Notes: a model not told the origin generated them from the letters alone. Shown: positions 18,429 through 27,476, numbered from the stretch's first letter. The stretch: DNA of 64,000 bases from Dryocola sp032051265 (GCA_032051265.1 DAMBYU010000004.1:124001-188000), one strand, 5' to 3'. Made by a program: numbers and translations.

Positions 18429-18799
18429 GATACGGCCTCCGCAATAACCAGATTACCCTGTAAGTCAGACAGGGCCGGGCAGGTGCCGGAGAGATGTAGG
18501 CAACCGGCATGACGGGCGAAAAGACTGGCGTCAAACAACAGGGTCAGATGGCCTAGTTCATACAGATTGTGCTGTGCCTCGCGGCCAATAGCGGTAATCA
18601 GATATTCCTCCCCAGCCACCTGCAGCCGATCGCCGGGAAGTATCTGCAGAGTGGGATGCTTAAACACGGGGGATAACACCAGGGCGTAGTCTAGGCAGTC
18701 CGCAGGCCCTGCGGCATCAAAGGTAATCAGCATATTATCTGCCAGCCCGTCCGCCACGAACGGGCCTGTTCGCACGATACGCGCATTGTAGATAATCAT
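18425..18799 (-). CDS. srlB: PTS glucitol/sorbitol-type EIIA component (copy 1)
   Basis: A 124-residue soluble IIA of the glucitol family (GPADCLDYAL and LYELGHLTLLFDA are family-like stretches). Histidine 48 in FKHPTL is the best-conserved candidate histidine against E. coli SrlB; I cannot say from memory with certainty which histidine is phosphorylated. It overlaps both srlA and srlE by 4 bp, so the three transporter genes are translationally coupled. The copy-2 paralogue at 32997-33368 has asparagine where this one has His48. Confidence 0.88.
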   Translation of the reverse strand: MIIYNARIVRTGPFVADGLADNMLITFDAAGPADCLDYALVLSPVFKHPTLQILPGDRLQVAGEEYLITAIGREAQHNLYELGHLTLLFDASLFARHAGCLHLSGTCPALSDLQGNLVIAEAVS

Positions 18800-19329
18800 G
18801 GCGTCGCCCTCCCGCTGTTATCGTTGCGGCTAAGACGCAGAAACAGATACTCAGTAATAATGCCCCGGATCAGGCCGATAACGATGGCGGCAGCGATATA
18901 GCGCAACGCCAGTTCGGTGACCGGAAGATGAAGGGCTTTTAACCCTGCAGCTACCCCGAGCCAGACAAACAGCTCTGACGGCACCACGTGGGGAAACAAA
19001 CTGGTTAGTGGATGGGCGGTGGTACCGAGGGCATCCTCATAGCCGGGCTTGCTTTTTTCCGGTAACAGCTTGCCAAGCGTGAGTGCCCCGGGGCTGCTCA
19101 TAAAGAACCAGCCGAGTACCGGCAGGACGCCATACGTAAGAATGCGTGAGCGGCCAAACAGTGCCGCCACGCGCTGCATACGGGCCTCACCGGTCAGTTT
19201 CATCAGAAAGTTAATTGCCAGTAGCAGGGTGATGAGCATGGGGATAATGCCGCTCATCATATCGAGAAAGATCTTACCGGCGGCCTGGAACAGATGAATA
19301 AAGCCTTCAGCAAGGGAGATAATGAACAT
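18796..19329 (-). CDS. srlA: PTS glucitol/sorbitol-type EIIC component (copy 1)
   Basis: A 177-residue membrane protein of the SrlA (GutC) type: helices near 20-42, 65-80 and 130-160 with the conserved FMSSPGALTLGKLLPEKSKP core. It forms part of the sugar channel of the PTS. The copy-2 protein (33365-33892) is nearly identical through this core and diverges mainly at the ends, so the two are old duplicates or two related acquisitions. The ATG at 19329 is preceded by GGAGGAG. It starts 24 bp after the Ner-like gene. Confidence 0.9.
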   Translation of the reverse strand: MFIISLAEGFIHLFQAAGKIFLDMMSGIIPMLITLLLAINFLMKLTGEARMQRVAALFGRSRILTYGVLPVLGWFFMSSPGALTLGKLLPEKSKPGYEDALGTTAHPLTSLFPHVVPSELFVWLGVAAGLKALHLPVTELALRYIAAAIVIGLIRGIITEYLFLRLSRNDNSGRATP

Positions 19330-19353
19330 GGGCTCCTCCTGTCTGAAAGCGTA

Positions 19354-19764
19354 TTACAGCGGGTTGCAGTGATACATCCTGGATTTTGGTATGCATAAAC
19401 AACTCCTCTTGGTAGCACGATGAGAATGCCCTGCCTGAAGATGAAAAAACGATTCCGGGAACAGGGCGTTAACGTTTTCCGGAACCGGAAAACAGGGTCT
19501 TGGTGCGACGATTTTCACGCCCGGCAACGGCTGTTTTGGCAGGCGGTATTCCTCCTGGCCGCTGTAACGGGTGGGCCAGATAGTAGCCGGGTGAACTTTC
19601 AGGGCAGTTGCGATTAACCATTCGCCTTTTGGCCATGGACGGCTAAGCGCATTTGCCAGCGTGGAGGACGCCAGCCCCGCTCCACGCGAGAGCGCCGCCA
19701 GGCTGGTGCCACGTTTGTGCAGCGCGGCAATAATGTCGGCAGGGTGCCAGTCTTGTTTAGTCAT
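19354..19764 (-). CDS. Ner/SfsB-like helix-turn-helix regulator (copy 1)
   Basis: About 136 residues. The first 75 form a Ner/Nlp (SfsB) DNA-binding domain (DWHPADIIAALHKRGTSLAAL and LASSTLANALSRPWPKGEW), named after the phage Mu regulator. It probably controls the PTS genes it precedes. The upstream gap holds two GACT-N3-AGTC sites. Compared with the 91-residue copy 2 it carries an extra C-terminal tail of about 45 residues with no family resemblance, running almost to srlA. This suggests a lost stop codon or frameshift. I chose the ATG at 19764 (MTKQDW) by comparison with copy 2. Confidence 0.8.
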   Translation of the reverse strand: MTKQDWHPADIIAALHKRGTSLAALSRGAGLASSTLANALSRPWPKGEWLIATALKVHPATIWPTRYSGQEEYRLPKQPLPGVKIVAPRPCFPVPENVNALFPESFFHLQAGHSHRATKRSCLCIPKSRMYHCNPL

Positions 19765-19783
19765 TCCTGTTACCTCCAATGTG

Positions 19784-19836
19784 GACTATAAGTCACATTG
19801 GTGTATGCTAGGACGCTTTTTATGTGACTCATAGTC
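19784..19836. promoter_or_regulatory. Pair of GACT-N3-AGTC operators between Ner-like and XRE genes
   Basis: GACTATAAGTC at 19784-19794 and GACTCATAGTC at 19826-19836 share the dyad GACT-N3-AGTC, both flanked by GTG/CAC. They lie in the 109-bp divergent region between the Ner-like gene (start 19764) and the first XRE gene (start 19874). The same site recurs before the second XRE gene. This is the layout of an autoregulatory controller switch; the binding protein is inferred. Confidence 0.65.
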
Positions 19837-19873
19837 CGTGGAACAATAGGCAACAAAGATTGATGCTGGCCCT

Positions 19874-20131
19874 ATGGAAGAGACCGGATCAATCAAAAAA
19901 ATGCTAGGCAACCGAATCAGGGAACTTCGTCAAGAGGCGGGGTTTTCTCAGGAAAGTTTTGCCGATAAATGTGGTATTGATCGTTCATATATGAGTGGAA
20001 TTGAGCGCGGAGTAAGAAACCCTACACTTGAAATTTTGTGGGCAATTTCCTGTGCCTTGGGGTTGAATCTTAACAATCTGTTTATGTTCGAAAATAAAGA
20101 AAAAGTAAGAAAGAGAAATCACTATATGTGA
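19874..20131 (+). CDS. XRE-family controller-like regulator A (copy-1 cassette)
   Basis: An 85-residue helix-turn-helix protein (ELRQEAGFSQESFADKCGIDRSYMSGIERG). It belongs to the compact XRE type seen in restriction controller proteins and phage repressors. It is transcribed away from the PTS cassette and preceded by two GACT-N3-AGTC operators, so it is likely autoregulated. No good Shine-Dalgarno sequence precedes the ATG. Its last codons overlap another operator copy (20130-20140). The next gene is a tandem paralogue sharing the run SGIERGVRNPTLE. Confidence 0.85.
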   Translation: MEETGSIKKMLGNRIRELRQEAGFSQESFADKCGIDRSYMSGIERGVRNPTLEILWAISCALGLNLNNLFMFENKEKVRKRNHYM

Positions 20132-20155
20132 CTGATAGTCCGTGGTCTGATAGAC
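20130..20155. promoter_or_regulatory. GACT-N3-AGTC operator before the second XRE gene
   Basis: GACTGATAGTC at 20130-20140 is followed by a second small dyad, GTCTGATAGAC, at 20145-20155. The whole stretch parallels 19820-19860, showing that the regulator gene was duplicated together with its control region. Confidence 0.6.
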
Positions 20156-20177
20156 AACAACACGTCATCTTTTCTGG

Positions 20178-20399
20178 ATGAAAAATTCATCTAGAATTCA
20201 GGCCCTTTTTGGGGCACATCTTAAAGAACTTCGGCTACAAGCGGGCTTATCGCAGGAAGCATTTGCTGATAAGTGTGGCTTGGATCGTACATACGTGAGC
20301 GGAATTGAACGAGGTGTTAGAAATCCCACCCTTGAAGTGATCAGTATCCTAGCAGCCGGGTTAGAGATTGAGATTGGCAAACTGTTTGAATTTAGCTAA
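20178..20399 (+). CDS. XRE-family controller-like regulator B (tandem paralogue)
   Basis: A 73-residue helix-turn-helix protein, little more than the DNA-binding domain (ELRLQAGLSQEAFADKCGLD, then SGIERGVRNPTLEVI). It is a clear tandem paralogue of the gene at 19874, with its own copy of the operator in front. Only a weak ribosome site is visible. Its target is presumably the same GACT-N3-AGTC dyad, because the helix-2/3 residues differ only slightly from the first copy. Confidence 0.85.
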   Translation: MKNSSRIQALFGAHLKELRLQAGLSQEAFADKCGLDRTYVSGIERGVRNPTLEVISILAAGLEIEIGKLFEFS

Positions 20400-20518
20400 T
20401 TGATTTTATAGAACGACTAATTATTGTCTTTCTAATATTTAATACTCCCAGAAAGTGATTTCGTTCAATCACCTGCCAGCCAGATTCTCTGATAATGTTT
20501 CCCGCAAGGGGGAGTGTT

Positions 20519-21814
20519 ATGTCAGAGAACTTACAATCCAGTATTTTTCAAACCTTACCTGAAGATCGGGAAGCGTTGTACCTCCTGGTCTGGCGCGAGC
20601 CAGCGGAACGTATCGCTTCTCTCTGTAATATCAGTATTGAAGGGCTGGCCAAAAGGTGCGCTGAATTACAGATCCCCAGACCACTTACGGGTTACTGGAA
20701 AGCGCTGGAGAAAGGGACCGCGCCTGCCATCCCGCTTTTACCCGCTCTGAAATTGAGTACAGCGGTGAAGGGGGGTAAAAAAGATAGTCCATCAGTAAAA
20801 TCTCCGGCCACGGTGTTAGCAAAACCAGCGTCTGCGGTAACGAAGAAGTTGTTCCCCGGTTCCGGGAACGCATACGGACTGATCAACGATCTCAAAACGT
20901 ACCTTCCGGTGTCGACGATTACCAGAGATGGTTACTACAAGCCTACTAAAAAGAAGCTGCTGGATCTCAATGTTTCCGATACTGGCTTTGAAAGCGCCAT
21001 AAAATTTCTGAGCCGGTTCTTTGATGCCCTGGCAAAGCAGGGCTATCGGGTAAGGCTGGCTGCCAGAGGCGAAGATTTTCATCGTGCGGAAATCGACATC
21101 AGGGAGGATCCTAAGGAGGGGGGCTTTCGCTGGGAAAATTTATGGCGACCTTTCAGCGCGAGTGTTATCTGTATGGGTGATAGGCATTTTGCTTTTAATC
21201 TCGCGGAAATGACGGAGTACGTTCCGGCTAAACTGGTCAAAGACCGCTACGTTCGTGATGAAAAAATGGCGAGATGGAGCAGGGGGAAAAACGCAGAACT
21301 TTATCTGCATGTCTCGAAACATTCCCTTCCGACAGGGCGATTTCTTCTGCAGCTCTACTCTCCGTACCCGGATGCGCAGTGGAATATACAGTTCCGGCAA
21401 ACCAAACAGTGCGGTTTGATAAGCCAGATCCCGAAGATGATTGCGGCTATGCAGGATGCTGTTCCGCTGATTTCAAAGCAGTTAGAAGAAGCCAGAATCA
21501 AAGCCGAGAAATGGCGGATTCAGCGTGAGCGGGAACACGCCATCTATCTGGAAAAAGAGAGAATACGTCGGGAAGAGGAAGCGTATAACGCCAGCCGTAG
21601 CGAACTAAAATCTATTATGGCCCAATGGGTTGAAGACAAACGGCTGGAACAATTTTTCCGTGAAGCAGAGCAGAATGCGGCGAGTCTAGATGAGCAGCAG
21701 AAGGTTCAGGTAATGGAACGCCTGCAACTGGCCCGCCAGTTCTTATCTGGGGATACGGCGGTTGAGCGATTACAGAAATGGAAAACGCCACAGGAGCGGT
21801 TAGATAAGAAATAA
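20519..21814 (+). CDS. Unrecognised 431-residue protein, HTH-like N-terminus and coiled coil
   Basis: I do not recognise the full protein. The N-terminal 60 residues look like a helix-turn-helix (WREPAERIASLCNISIEGLA, then a basic run ending RPLTGYW). Next comes a Ser/Ala/Lys-rich linker (about 75-115), a mixed middle domain (about 120-330) and a long charged coiled coil (about 335-425). The ATG at 20519 follows GGGGGAG; the longer frame from 20495 is rejected. It is soluble with no catalytic motif visible. It lies between the XRE pair and McrBC, with another operator-like dyad 50 bp downstream. A regulator or a defence protein are both possible. Confidence 0.6.
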   Translation: MSENLQSSIFQTLPEDREALYLLVWREPAERIASLCNISIEGLAKRCAELQIPRPLTGYWKALEKGTAPAIPLLPALKLSTAVKGGKKDSPSVKSPATVLAKPASAVTKKLFPGSGNAYGLINDLKTYLPVSTITRDGYYKPTKKKLLDLNVSDTGFESAIKFLSRFFDALAKQGYRVRLAARGEDFHRAEIDIREDPKEGGFRWENLWRPFSASVICMGDRHFAFNLAEMTEYVPAKLVKDRYVRDEKMARWSRGKNAELYLHVSKHSLPTGRFLLQLYSPYPDAQWNIQFRQTKQCGLISQIPKMIAAMQDAVPLISKQLEEARIKAEKWRIQREREHAIYLEKERIRREEEAYNASRSELKSIMAQWVEDKRLEQFFREAEQNAASLDEQQKVQVMERLQLARQFLSGDTAVERLQKWKTPQERLDKK

Positions 21815-21863
21815 CGGTTTTTTCTACCTTCGATAAATTTGTGAATCTTGTTATTAATACTCT

Positions 21864-21874
21864 GACTGATAGTC
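21864..21874. promoter_or_regulatory. Isolated fourth GACT-N3-AGTC dyad
   Basis: GACTGATAGTC here is identical to the copy at 20130-20140. It lies in the 115-bp convergent gap between the unknown gene (end 21814) and mcrC (end 21930), where an operator would not be expected. It may be a relic of a rearranged regulatory region. Confidence 0.4.
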
Positions 21875-21929
21875 GGCTAAGAGCGAGGAGCAGAGGTGCA
21901 CCTAACTACTAAGTGGCTGCAATAGTAGA

Positions 21930-23081
21930 TTAAATTGCAGATACTGCTTTATGAAGTGGCAAGCCCTTAGCCGCGACTCCCGCGCAATCATGGGCTAATT
22001 CCAGTAATTGTCTTTTAATAGTTTTGGCATCTACAGCCATATCTACCGTAGCAAAATGGATCTTATGTCCCTGAGTGACAACATACTCATTGAGCATATA
22101 GCCAACGGCGGGATGAAGCAGAAGGCCTGCGGCATTGAGCGAAAGTGGGTCCGCCTTGCTCTCCTGTGTTCTAAGGTAGGTATATAACTGATAAATATAG
22201 CTATTACGTAAGGATTGATCCCGATACCAGCCCTTTGTCAGGATCGCATTAAACTTGGTATCGATAATAATACGCTGCTGGGCCATCTTGTGTTCAAGAA
22301 TAATGTCTGACTTCATCGTCGGAAAAATCTCTGCGCAGCCCGCACTTTGATCGCTCAACGCCCATTTAAGCTCTTTCCCGGCAGAGATCCGCCAGGTTGT
22401 TTTTGCGAGGTGTACACGATAAAAGCCTGCAATACCTTTTTCAAATAGCCTTCTCATCCAGTAAAGATTATCTGAGGGCGCGGGCAAAAGATGTTGCCCT
22501 TGATCTTCGGTCGGCATCAGCAGTTCAAAAGCTAATTGTGCGGCATCGACCATCGGTTTATCAGCGGCATCATGGCGTCCAAAACGCCGCACCGAGGGCA
22601 GTTCGCGGTTGTCAGGATACCCTCCGTTTATTCCCTCACGACGAAGTGTTATTGCCATAACGTGGCAATCTGCTGCCAGCGACGGCTTCGCTATGATCGG
22701 GGTCAGACGTTCTAACGCGCAGCGAACATAGCGGTTTCGTGGGTTGTCGAGGGTCATGTCCTGAAAATGGCAGGCGACCCGACCCCGCTCCAGCAACTTA
22801 TGACTGGCCGTATACAGTACATCAATGCGTCCTCTCACCCGGTTCAGGGCCGCATGACGGGTTTGGTATCCCATGCTTAAATTGCGACGACGGCGCAGCG
22901 CAATCTCATGTAGCAAAATTGTCGCCACCAGGTCGGGTATTTCTGCCGGGTTATCTTCAACCGCAATATGACTGCGTCCCAAATGGCGAAACAGATCTGA
23001 AGCGTACAGCATCAGCAGCCAAAGATTTCGCACGGGAATGCGTGACGCTTTATGTTGCTCACTCCCGGTGATTGTCGTCAT
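21930..23081 (-). CDS. mcrC: McrC nuclease subunit of the McrBC restriction system
   Basis: A 383-residue protein with the McrC PD-(D/E)xK core: D259 in KSDIILEHK and D274-T-K276 in IIIDTKF. It supplies the nuclease that the McrB GTPase motor activates to cut DNA containing methylcytosine. It overlaps mcrB by 4 bp, the usual coupling of the pair. It is full length with no visible defect. Confidence 0.92.
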   Translation of the reverse strand: MTTITGSEQHKASRIPVRNLWLLMLYASDLFRHLGRSHIAVEDNPAEIPDLVATILLHEIALRRRRNLSMGYQTRHAALNRVRGRIDVLYTASHKLLERGRVACHFQDMTLDNPRNRYVRCALERLTPIIAKPSLAADCHVMAITLRREGINGGYPDNRELPSVRRFGRHDAADKPMVDAAQLAFELLMPTEDQGQHLLPAPSDNLYWMRRLFEKGIAGFYRVHLAKTTWRISAGKELKWALSDQSAGCAEIFPTMKSDIILEHKMAQQRIIIDTKFNAILTKGWYRDQSLRNSYIYQLYTYLRTQESKADPLSLNAAGLLLHPAVGYMLNEYVVTQGHKIHFATVDMAVDAKTIKRQLLELAHDCAGVAAKGLPLHKAVSAI

Positions 23082-25060
23082 TCTGCTAATAACACTTTTC
23101 TGGCTTCGTCGACTTTGTTTGGAGCATCAAACCAGTATTCGGCGAGCAAAGGGCAGATCTCTGTATCGACGACCTGTTCATACCAGTCCTGAGCTTCGTT
23201 GATTTGCTGGCCGGTGGCTGGGGTGACATAGCTGTGACCGATACAAAACTGCGGCCCTAAGGTGACATCTTTTTCCAGCATCTCGTTTAGCGCCGTCAGT
23301 CGAGATTCGATGATGGCTAACAGGTCTAAATCAATTGCGAACTTATGATTTACCCAGTTTTTCCACGCGTCATTAAACGCTGGCTTTAGATCGATAAATG
23401 CGAAACGGCGGCGCAGTGCCAGGTCGAGTAGTGCCAAGGAGCGGTCTGCAATATTCATCGTGCCGATGATATACAGATTCTCAGGGATGTAGATTTTTTC
23501 ATCAGGATTTTCGCTGTAGGAGAGTGCCAGCGCCTCGGTCGGCGTGCGTTTATCGGCTTCCATCAACGTGAGTGTTTCACCGAATATTTGTGCCGGATTG
23601 CCACGGTTAATCTCTTCAATAATCACCACATATTTCGCGGCAGGATTATTGATCGCAGTTTTGATTGCATTCACAAAAGGTCCATCGATTAGCGTTAATC
23701 GCCCCTCTTTCCCTGGACGCCAGCCACGAATAAAGTCTTCGTAAGAGAGGTTCGGGTGGAATTGCACCGCGCTAATACGCTCAGGCGCTTGTTCTCCCAT
23801 TAAGCAGTACGCCAGACGGCGCGCCAGCCAGGTTTTCCCGGTTCCTGGTGGCCCTTGTAGGATCAGGTTTTTCTTGTCGATCAGGCGCTGAAGTGTGAGT
23901 TGGATCTTCGCCTTTTCCAGGAAACAGCCCTCCTGAATCAGATGACTGATGGCGTAAGGCGTGTGAGTGAGTTTTGGTGGTGGTGCACTCTCTTCAACTG
24001 TTTCCTCAGTTATCGTCTGGAATTCGTTTTTTTCAAAATTCAGGTATTCATAATTTCCGGACTCAAGGAATTTTAACTCATCATCATTGCGTAATTTCTG
24101 CAGATAAAAGTACATTGAGCTTGTAACCGTTTTGCTCTCAGGACGTTCTGCCTTGAATACGTCCAGGTAGTTTTCTTTCAACTCCGAAGCAGTGAAATAA
24201 GGGCTCTCTTTTTTCAGGCATAACGCCTTAATTTTATTCAGGAGAGAGGCTTTCCACGTTCGATTTTCCACTTCATCTTTAGACTGGCTAAGATCGGTAT
24301 TCCACGCTGACAGAGAGAGCTCTGGGAAGGAATGAACCGGATAGTTGGGTTGGGTAAAGGCCTTGTTAAGCGCCTGCATAATGCTCAGGTAGCTTTGTCC
24401 ACTGCAGCGACCTTTTGCCCCGTTTTTAAGGATCTTAATGTTTAACACTTTTTGGATGTAATACTGCGACTGGCTATCTAAAGTGGGGTAGAACCAGGGA
24501 CGGGCCCAGTACAGCCCCATGGTCAGATTCCAGCCGACATTCATCACTGCAGAAGCGATGTCATATGCGGAAGTGAAGTCTGCGGAATTGGTATTCTGGT
24601 TATCTGCAAACGTCATTGCCTGTGAGAACATCTCCCACAAGCGTTCAATGTCATCAGGATCGCGCGACCTTTCATAACCAAAGAACCAGGATTTTTGGTT
24701 ATTCAGCAGCGGGATACCGGCAAAGGAGTCAGGAACCGGTTCGTTCACGCCCAACAAATTCGCCAGCTTGGCGGCAATAATTTTGCGATTGGTGTCGGTC
24801 AGGCTGCGATTGAACAAGCCCATGGTAGTAAACGGACAAATATCTTTTAAAGGAAAGGCCTCACCCTTGGCGGGTTTGTCCTGCAGATGGGACATCCCGT
24901 CGACATCTGCGGCAATCAGGTGAATGCCTTTGACTAATTCGTCTCTCCGGTTCCGCCAAGTCAGTAACGCGCTGGCAAATACCTCATAAAAACGAGCCCA
25001 TGCAAATTTAACGTCATGTTCTGCTGTGTCCAAGGGTGCTCCCTTATGCTTGTTGGGCAT
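23078..25060 (-). CDS. mcrB: McrB GTPase subunit of the McrBC restriction system
   Basis: A 660-residue AAA+ protein. The C-terminal motor has Walker A GPPGTGKT at 403-410, Walker B (VIIEEINRG near 475) and the McrB signature MNIADRS near 535. The N-terminal 370 residues form the DNA-recognition part and differ in length and content from the E. coli K-12 protein, so the modified sequence recognised may differ. It forms hexamers that translocate DNA using GTP and recruit McrC. First of two genes; upstream lies a 550-bp gap with only a gene relic. Confidence 0.92.
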   Translation of the reverse strand: MPNKHKGAPLDTAEHDVKFAWARFYEVFASALLTWRNRRDELVKGIHLIAADVDGMSHLQDKPAKGEAFPLKDICPFTTMGLFNRSLTDTNRKIIAAKLANLLGVNEPVPDSFAGIPLLNNQKSWFFGYERSRDPDDIERLWEMFSQAMTFADNQNTNSADFTSAYDIASAVMNVGWNLTMGLYWARPWFYPTLDSQSQYYIQKVLNIKILKNGAKGRCSGQSYLSIMQALNKAFTQPNYPVHSFPELSLSAWNTDLSQSKDEVENRTWKASLLNKIKALCLKKESPYFTASELKENYLDVFKAERPESKTVTSSMYFYLQKLRNDDELKFLESGNYEYLNFEKNEFQTITEETVEESAPPPKLTHTPYAISHLIQEGCFLEKAKIQLTLQRLIDKKNLILQGPPGTGKTWLARRLAYCLMGEQAPERISAVQFHPNLSYEDFIRGWRPGKEGRLTLIDGPFVNAIKTAINNPAAKYVVIIEEINRGNPAQIFGETLTLMEADKRTPTEALALSYSENPDEKIYIPENLYIIGTMNIADRSLALLDLALRRRFAFIDLKPAFNDAWKNWVNHKFAIDLDLLAIIESRLTALNEMLEKDVTLGPQFCIGHSYVTPATGQQINEAQDWYEQVVDTEICPLLAEYWFDAPNKVDEARKVLLAE

Positions 25061-25168
25061 TGATAACTTATCTGTGTGAATTTTAAGATATTATGATCAA
25101 TATCGGGAAACTTAAACTATCCGATACAGGGATCGGCATGCGGTTTTCAAGAGATCACACCCCACCAG

Positions 25169-25336
25169 CTAAACCCGATTCCCGTCCGGACCTGCAATCA
25201 CCGCTTCATAAAACCCACCCCCGATCATGCGCGGTGGGCTTAGCAGTGTGCCGTTCAAACGCGCCTGCTCCGCCATCCGATCCACCTCCGCCTTGCAGCC
25301 GACGTTCAGAGCGATATGTGCCTGACCAGCTCCCCG
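25169..25336 (-). pseudogene. Fragment of a VOC/glyoxalase-fold protein
   Basis: The minus strand encodes a stretch ending AHIALNVGCKAEVDRMAEQA and then PDGNRV followed by a stop. This is the C-terminal half of a VOC-superfamily (glyoxalase-like) protein. The N-terminal half and the normal final residues are missing. It sits alone in the 547-bp gap between mcrB and the unknown gene at 25608, next to one copy of a 54-bp repeat. It is almost certainly a non-functional remnant. Confidence 0.6.
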
Positions 25337-25390
25337 TTGATTAGTACACCCCGATGTTAGCAATGTCTGCTTCTGGCACAAAAAAGCCAG
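25337..25390 (+). repeat. 54-bp direct repeat, left copy
   Basis: This stretch aligns without gaps to 27423-27476 (for example TCTGCTTCTGGCAC against TCCGCTCCTGGCAC), with scattered substitutions. The two copies flank the unrecognised gene at 25608-27326 in direct orientation. A short inverted echo (AGCAGACATTG) follows about 40 bp to the right of this copy. Confidence 0.5.
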
Positions 25391-25607
25391 TATCAACGAT
25401 CTAGGGTAGCTATGAGCGAAGAGCAGACATTGGCCTTTAAGGGAACCTAAACCGTTTGCTTGAAACTCTCCAAAAGCGAATGGTCTGTTTTAACGGGACG
25501 CTTACAATATCAAGACAGATGAACACAAGTGATCAATAAATCGCCCATTTCATTGAGCACACCATTCCTTCGCAGTACACTTTGCCAAGGCTATCTAGTG
25601 GATTTAA

Positions 25608-27326
25608 ATGATGAAAAAGCAGAATGGAAAGCAAGTTAAAGCCAGTGCCACTCGTAAACTTCGTGAGGCTAAGCCTCCTCAGGAACAGATGCTAGTTCAG
25701 AAACAAGAGGATTTTTCTTCAGTTTGTGAAAAGGTAGTTCTACATACTGAAGAAACTAACGAAACATCTGTAAACTATTATTTCTGTAAAGCGCTGATAG
25801 CAAGGGAAGCAAAAGAGTTTAAGACGGAAAGGCAGGCGGTTCTGAACCTGATAGCATTTTCTGGCACCTCAGCGACACCACTGATTCAATCAGCGTTAGA
25901 CCAGGATGAACAGTATGCGTTTAGCGAGCAAATTTGCGCAGTGTTTTCCCTGGCGAAAAGTGATGCCTCACCCTGTCCCTACATGGCAATCATCAGAGCA
26001 TTTATTCTGTCGGGTACAAAGCAGCAGTATGCTACCTACTTTAACTGTCTGATGGGCATTTCAGCATCCTTTAACAAAGAGCTCCCCATTTTTGATATCA
26101 GCAAGCTGAAGAACGCACAGTTGCTGGCTTTCTATGAAGAAACGCACCGTATCCTGCTGGATAACTCACGCCAACTCTATGCTCTTGAAAAGCTAACCCA
26201 ATTTATATCTCGTCAAGTGGGCGAAGATACCTGCCAGAGTCTGCTCTTTTTTGAAGCCTATTTTAGTCTTGAGAGAAACCCCAAACACAGCATTGAGTTT
26301 GCCAGGCTGTTCCTCAGCGCCCCCAACCTCTCGGCAGGACGCACTAATTATCTAAGTTCACTAGCATACAACACTGTACATGCCGCCATAAAGATGGCTG
26401 ATATAGAGCAAGCTGATTACTGGATAGACTACGTTGATGATGACGATAAAGCTGCAACGCTCAGGCGCTCAATCACTAAATTACAGGAGAAAATAGGGGC
26501 TAGGACTGATCACCCATTAAATCCTGAACATATTGCCCCCACTTCACTTGAAAAAATTTCTACCAGAATGCTGATGATACTGTGCGCTTTTGTCGATGGC
26601 TGCGGTGATGATTGGGGATTCAAAACACTGGAACGTGCTGGGAAATATATATTTCCTTCAGACACAATGACAGAGGCGCTGTTCCAGTCTCTGGCAATCG
26701 GCGGATTCATTAAAATGTCCACATCCTCTTTCAACGCGCTGGATGATTCTGCACTGGACCACTTTAATGAAATATTGTGGGCTGCGAAATTTCATTTAAA
26801 CATCATAGGTATTGCAGACAGTCGGCTGATGGCGTTACCGGTATTGTTAGAAGAGCTGGATCGCCGTAATGATAAAAAAGAGGTGGCTTGGCAGATCCGC
26901 AGGCTCATCACGACAGGATATTTCTACAACGCGTTTGAATACTATCTTGGCAATGTTAATGAGCACTGGGCAAGAGAGTTTGTCCTGAATGAGGCGACAA
27001 CAGAGCGAATAACACTATCAACGCTTAGCGGCAAAGACCTAGCCTATATTGCCAAATCGGCGATTCGCTTTACCGCGGGGCATCACTCCATCGGCAGTAC
27101 AAACAGTAAAAAGCACACCTGCAATACCCTCATTGGTAGCATCAATCGTTATTTCGACTGGGTAAATGAGGGCCGTTATTCCTACAACGCATTTGAGCGG
27201 AGTAAAAGACAGCCCGTCCTATCCTCAGAAAGGTTGCTTGAGCAAATCGCAGGATTCACACCGGAGGATATCTACAACCTTCCGCCTCTGCCGCAAGAGA
27301 TTGAAGAAGAATCTGAAGAAGCGTAA
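25608..27326 (+). CDS. Unrecognised 572-residue protein between direct repeats
   Basis: I do not recognise this protein. It is soluble, largely alpha-helical and acidic at the C-terminus (EEIEEESEEA), with a lysine-rich N-terminus. No Walker, nuclease or protease motif is visible. The spacing of hydrophobic residues in 60-330 would fit helical repeats (TPR/HEAT-like), a weak impression only. It stands alone, flanked by 54-bp direct repeats and by noncoding relics, between McrBC and the ArdB/CbtA block. That placement is typical of cargo genes in defence islands, but its function is not known. The start could be M1 or M2. Confidence 0.55.
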   Translation: MMKKQNGKQVKASATRKLREAKPPQEQMLVQKQEDFSSVCEKVVLHTEETNETSVNYYFCKALIAREAKEFKTERQAVLNLIAFSGTSATPLIQSALDQDEQYAFSEQICAVFSLAKSDASPCPYMAIIRAFILSGTKQQYATYFNCLMGISASFNKELPIFDISKLKNAQLLAFYEETHRILLDNSRQLYALEKLTQFISRQVGEDTCQSLLFFEAYFSLERNPKHSIEFARLFLSAPNLSAGRTNYLSSLAYNTVHAAIKMADIEQADYWIDYVDDDDKAATLRRSITKLQEKIGARTDHPLNPEHIAPTSLEKISTRMLMILCAFVDGCGDDWGFKTLERAGKYIFPSDTMTEALFQSLAIGGFIKMSTSSFNALDDSALDHFNEILWAAKFHLNIIGIADSRLMALPVLLEELDRRNDKKEVAWQIRRLITTGYFYNAFEYYLGNVNEHWAREFVLNEATTERITLSTLSGKDLAYIAKSAIRFTAGHHSIGSTNSKKHTCNTLIGSINRYFDWVNEGRYSYNAFERSKRQPVLSSERLLEQIAGFTPEDIYNLPPLPQEIEEESEEA

Positions 27327-27422
27327 TTTTATCAGAACAGTGACGTTCGGCCTTTTTAAAAGGCCGAACATACACATAGGCATGGACTGACCTCAGCTGT
27401 AACTTGATTGACTCGCCCAACA

Positions 27423-27476
27423 TTGATTGACACACCATGATATTAGTAGTGTCCGCTCCTGGCACATGGCAGCCAG
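27423..27476 (+). repeat. 54-bp direct repeat, right copy
   Basis: Right-hand partner of 25337-25390, equal in length and in the same orientation. It begins about 95 bp after the stop codon of the 572-residue gene. Confidence 0.5.
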
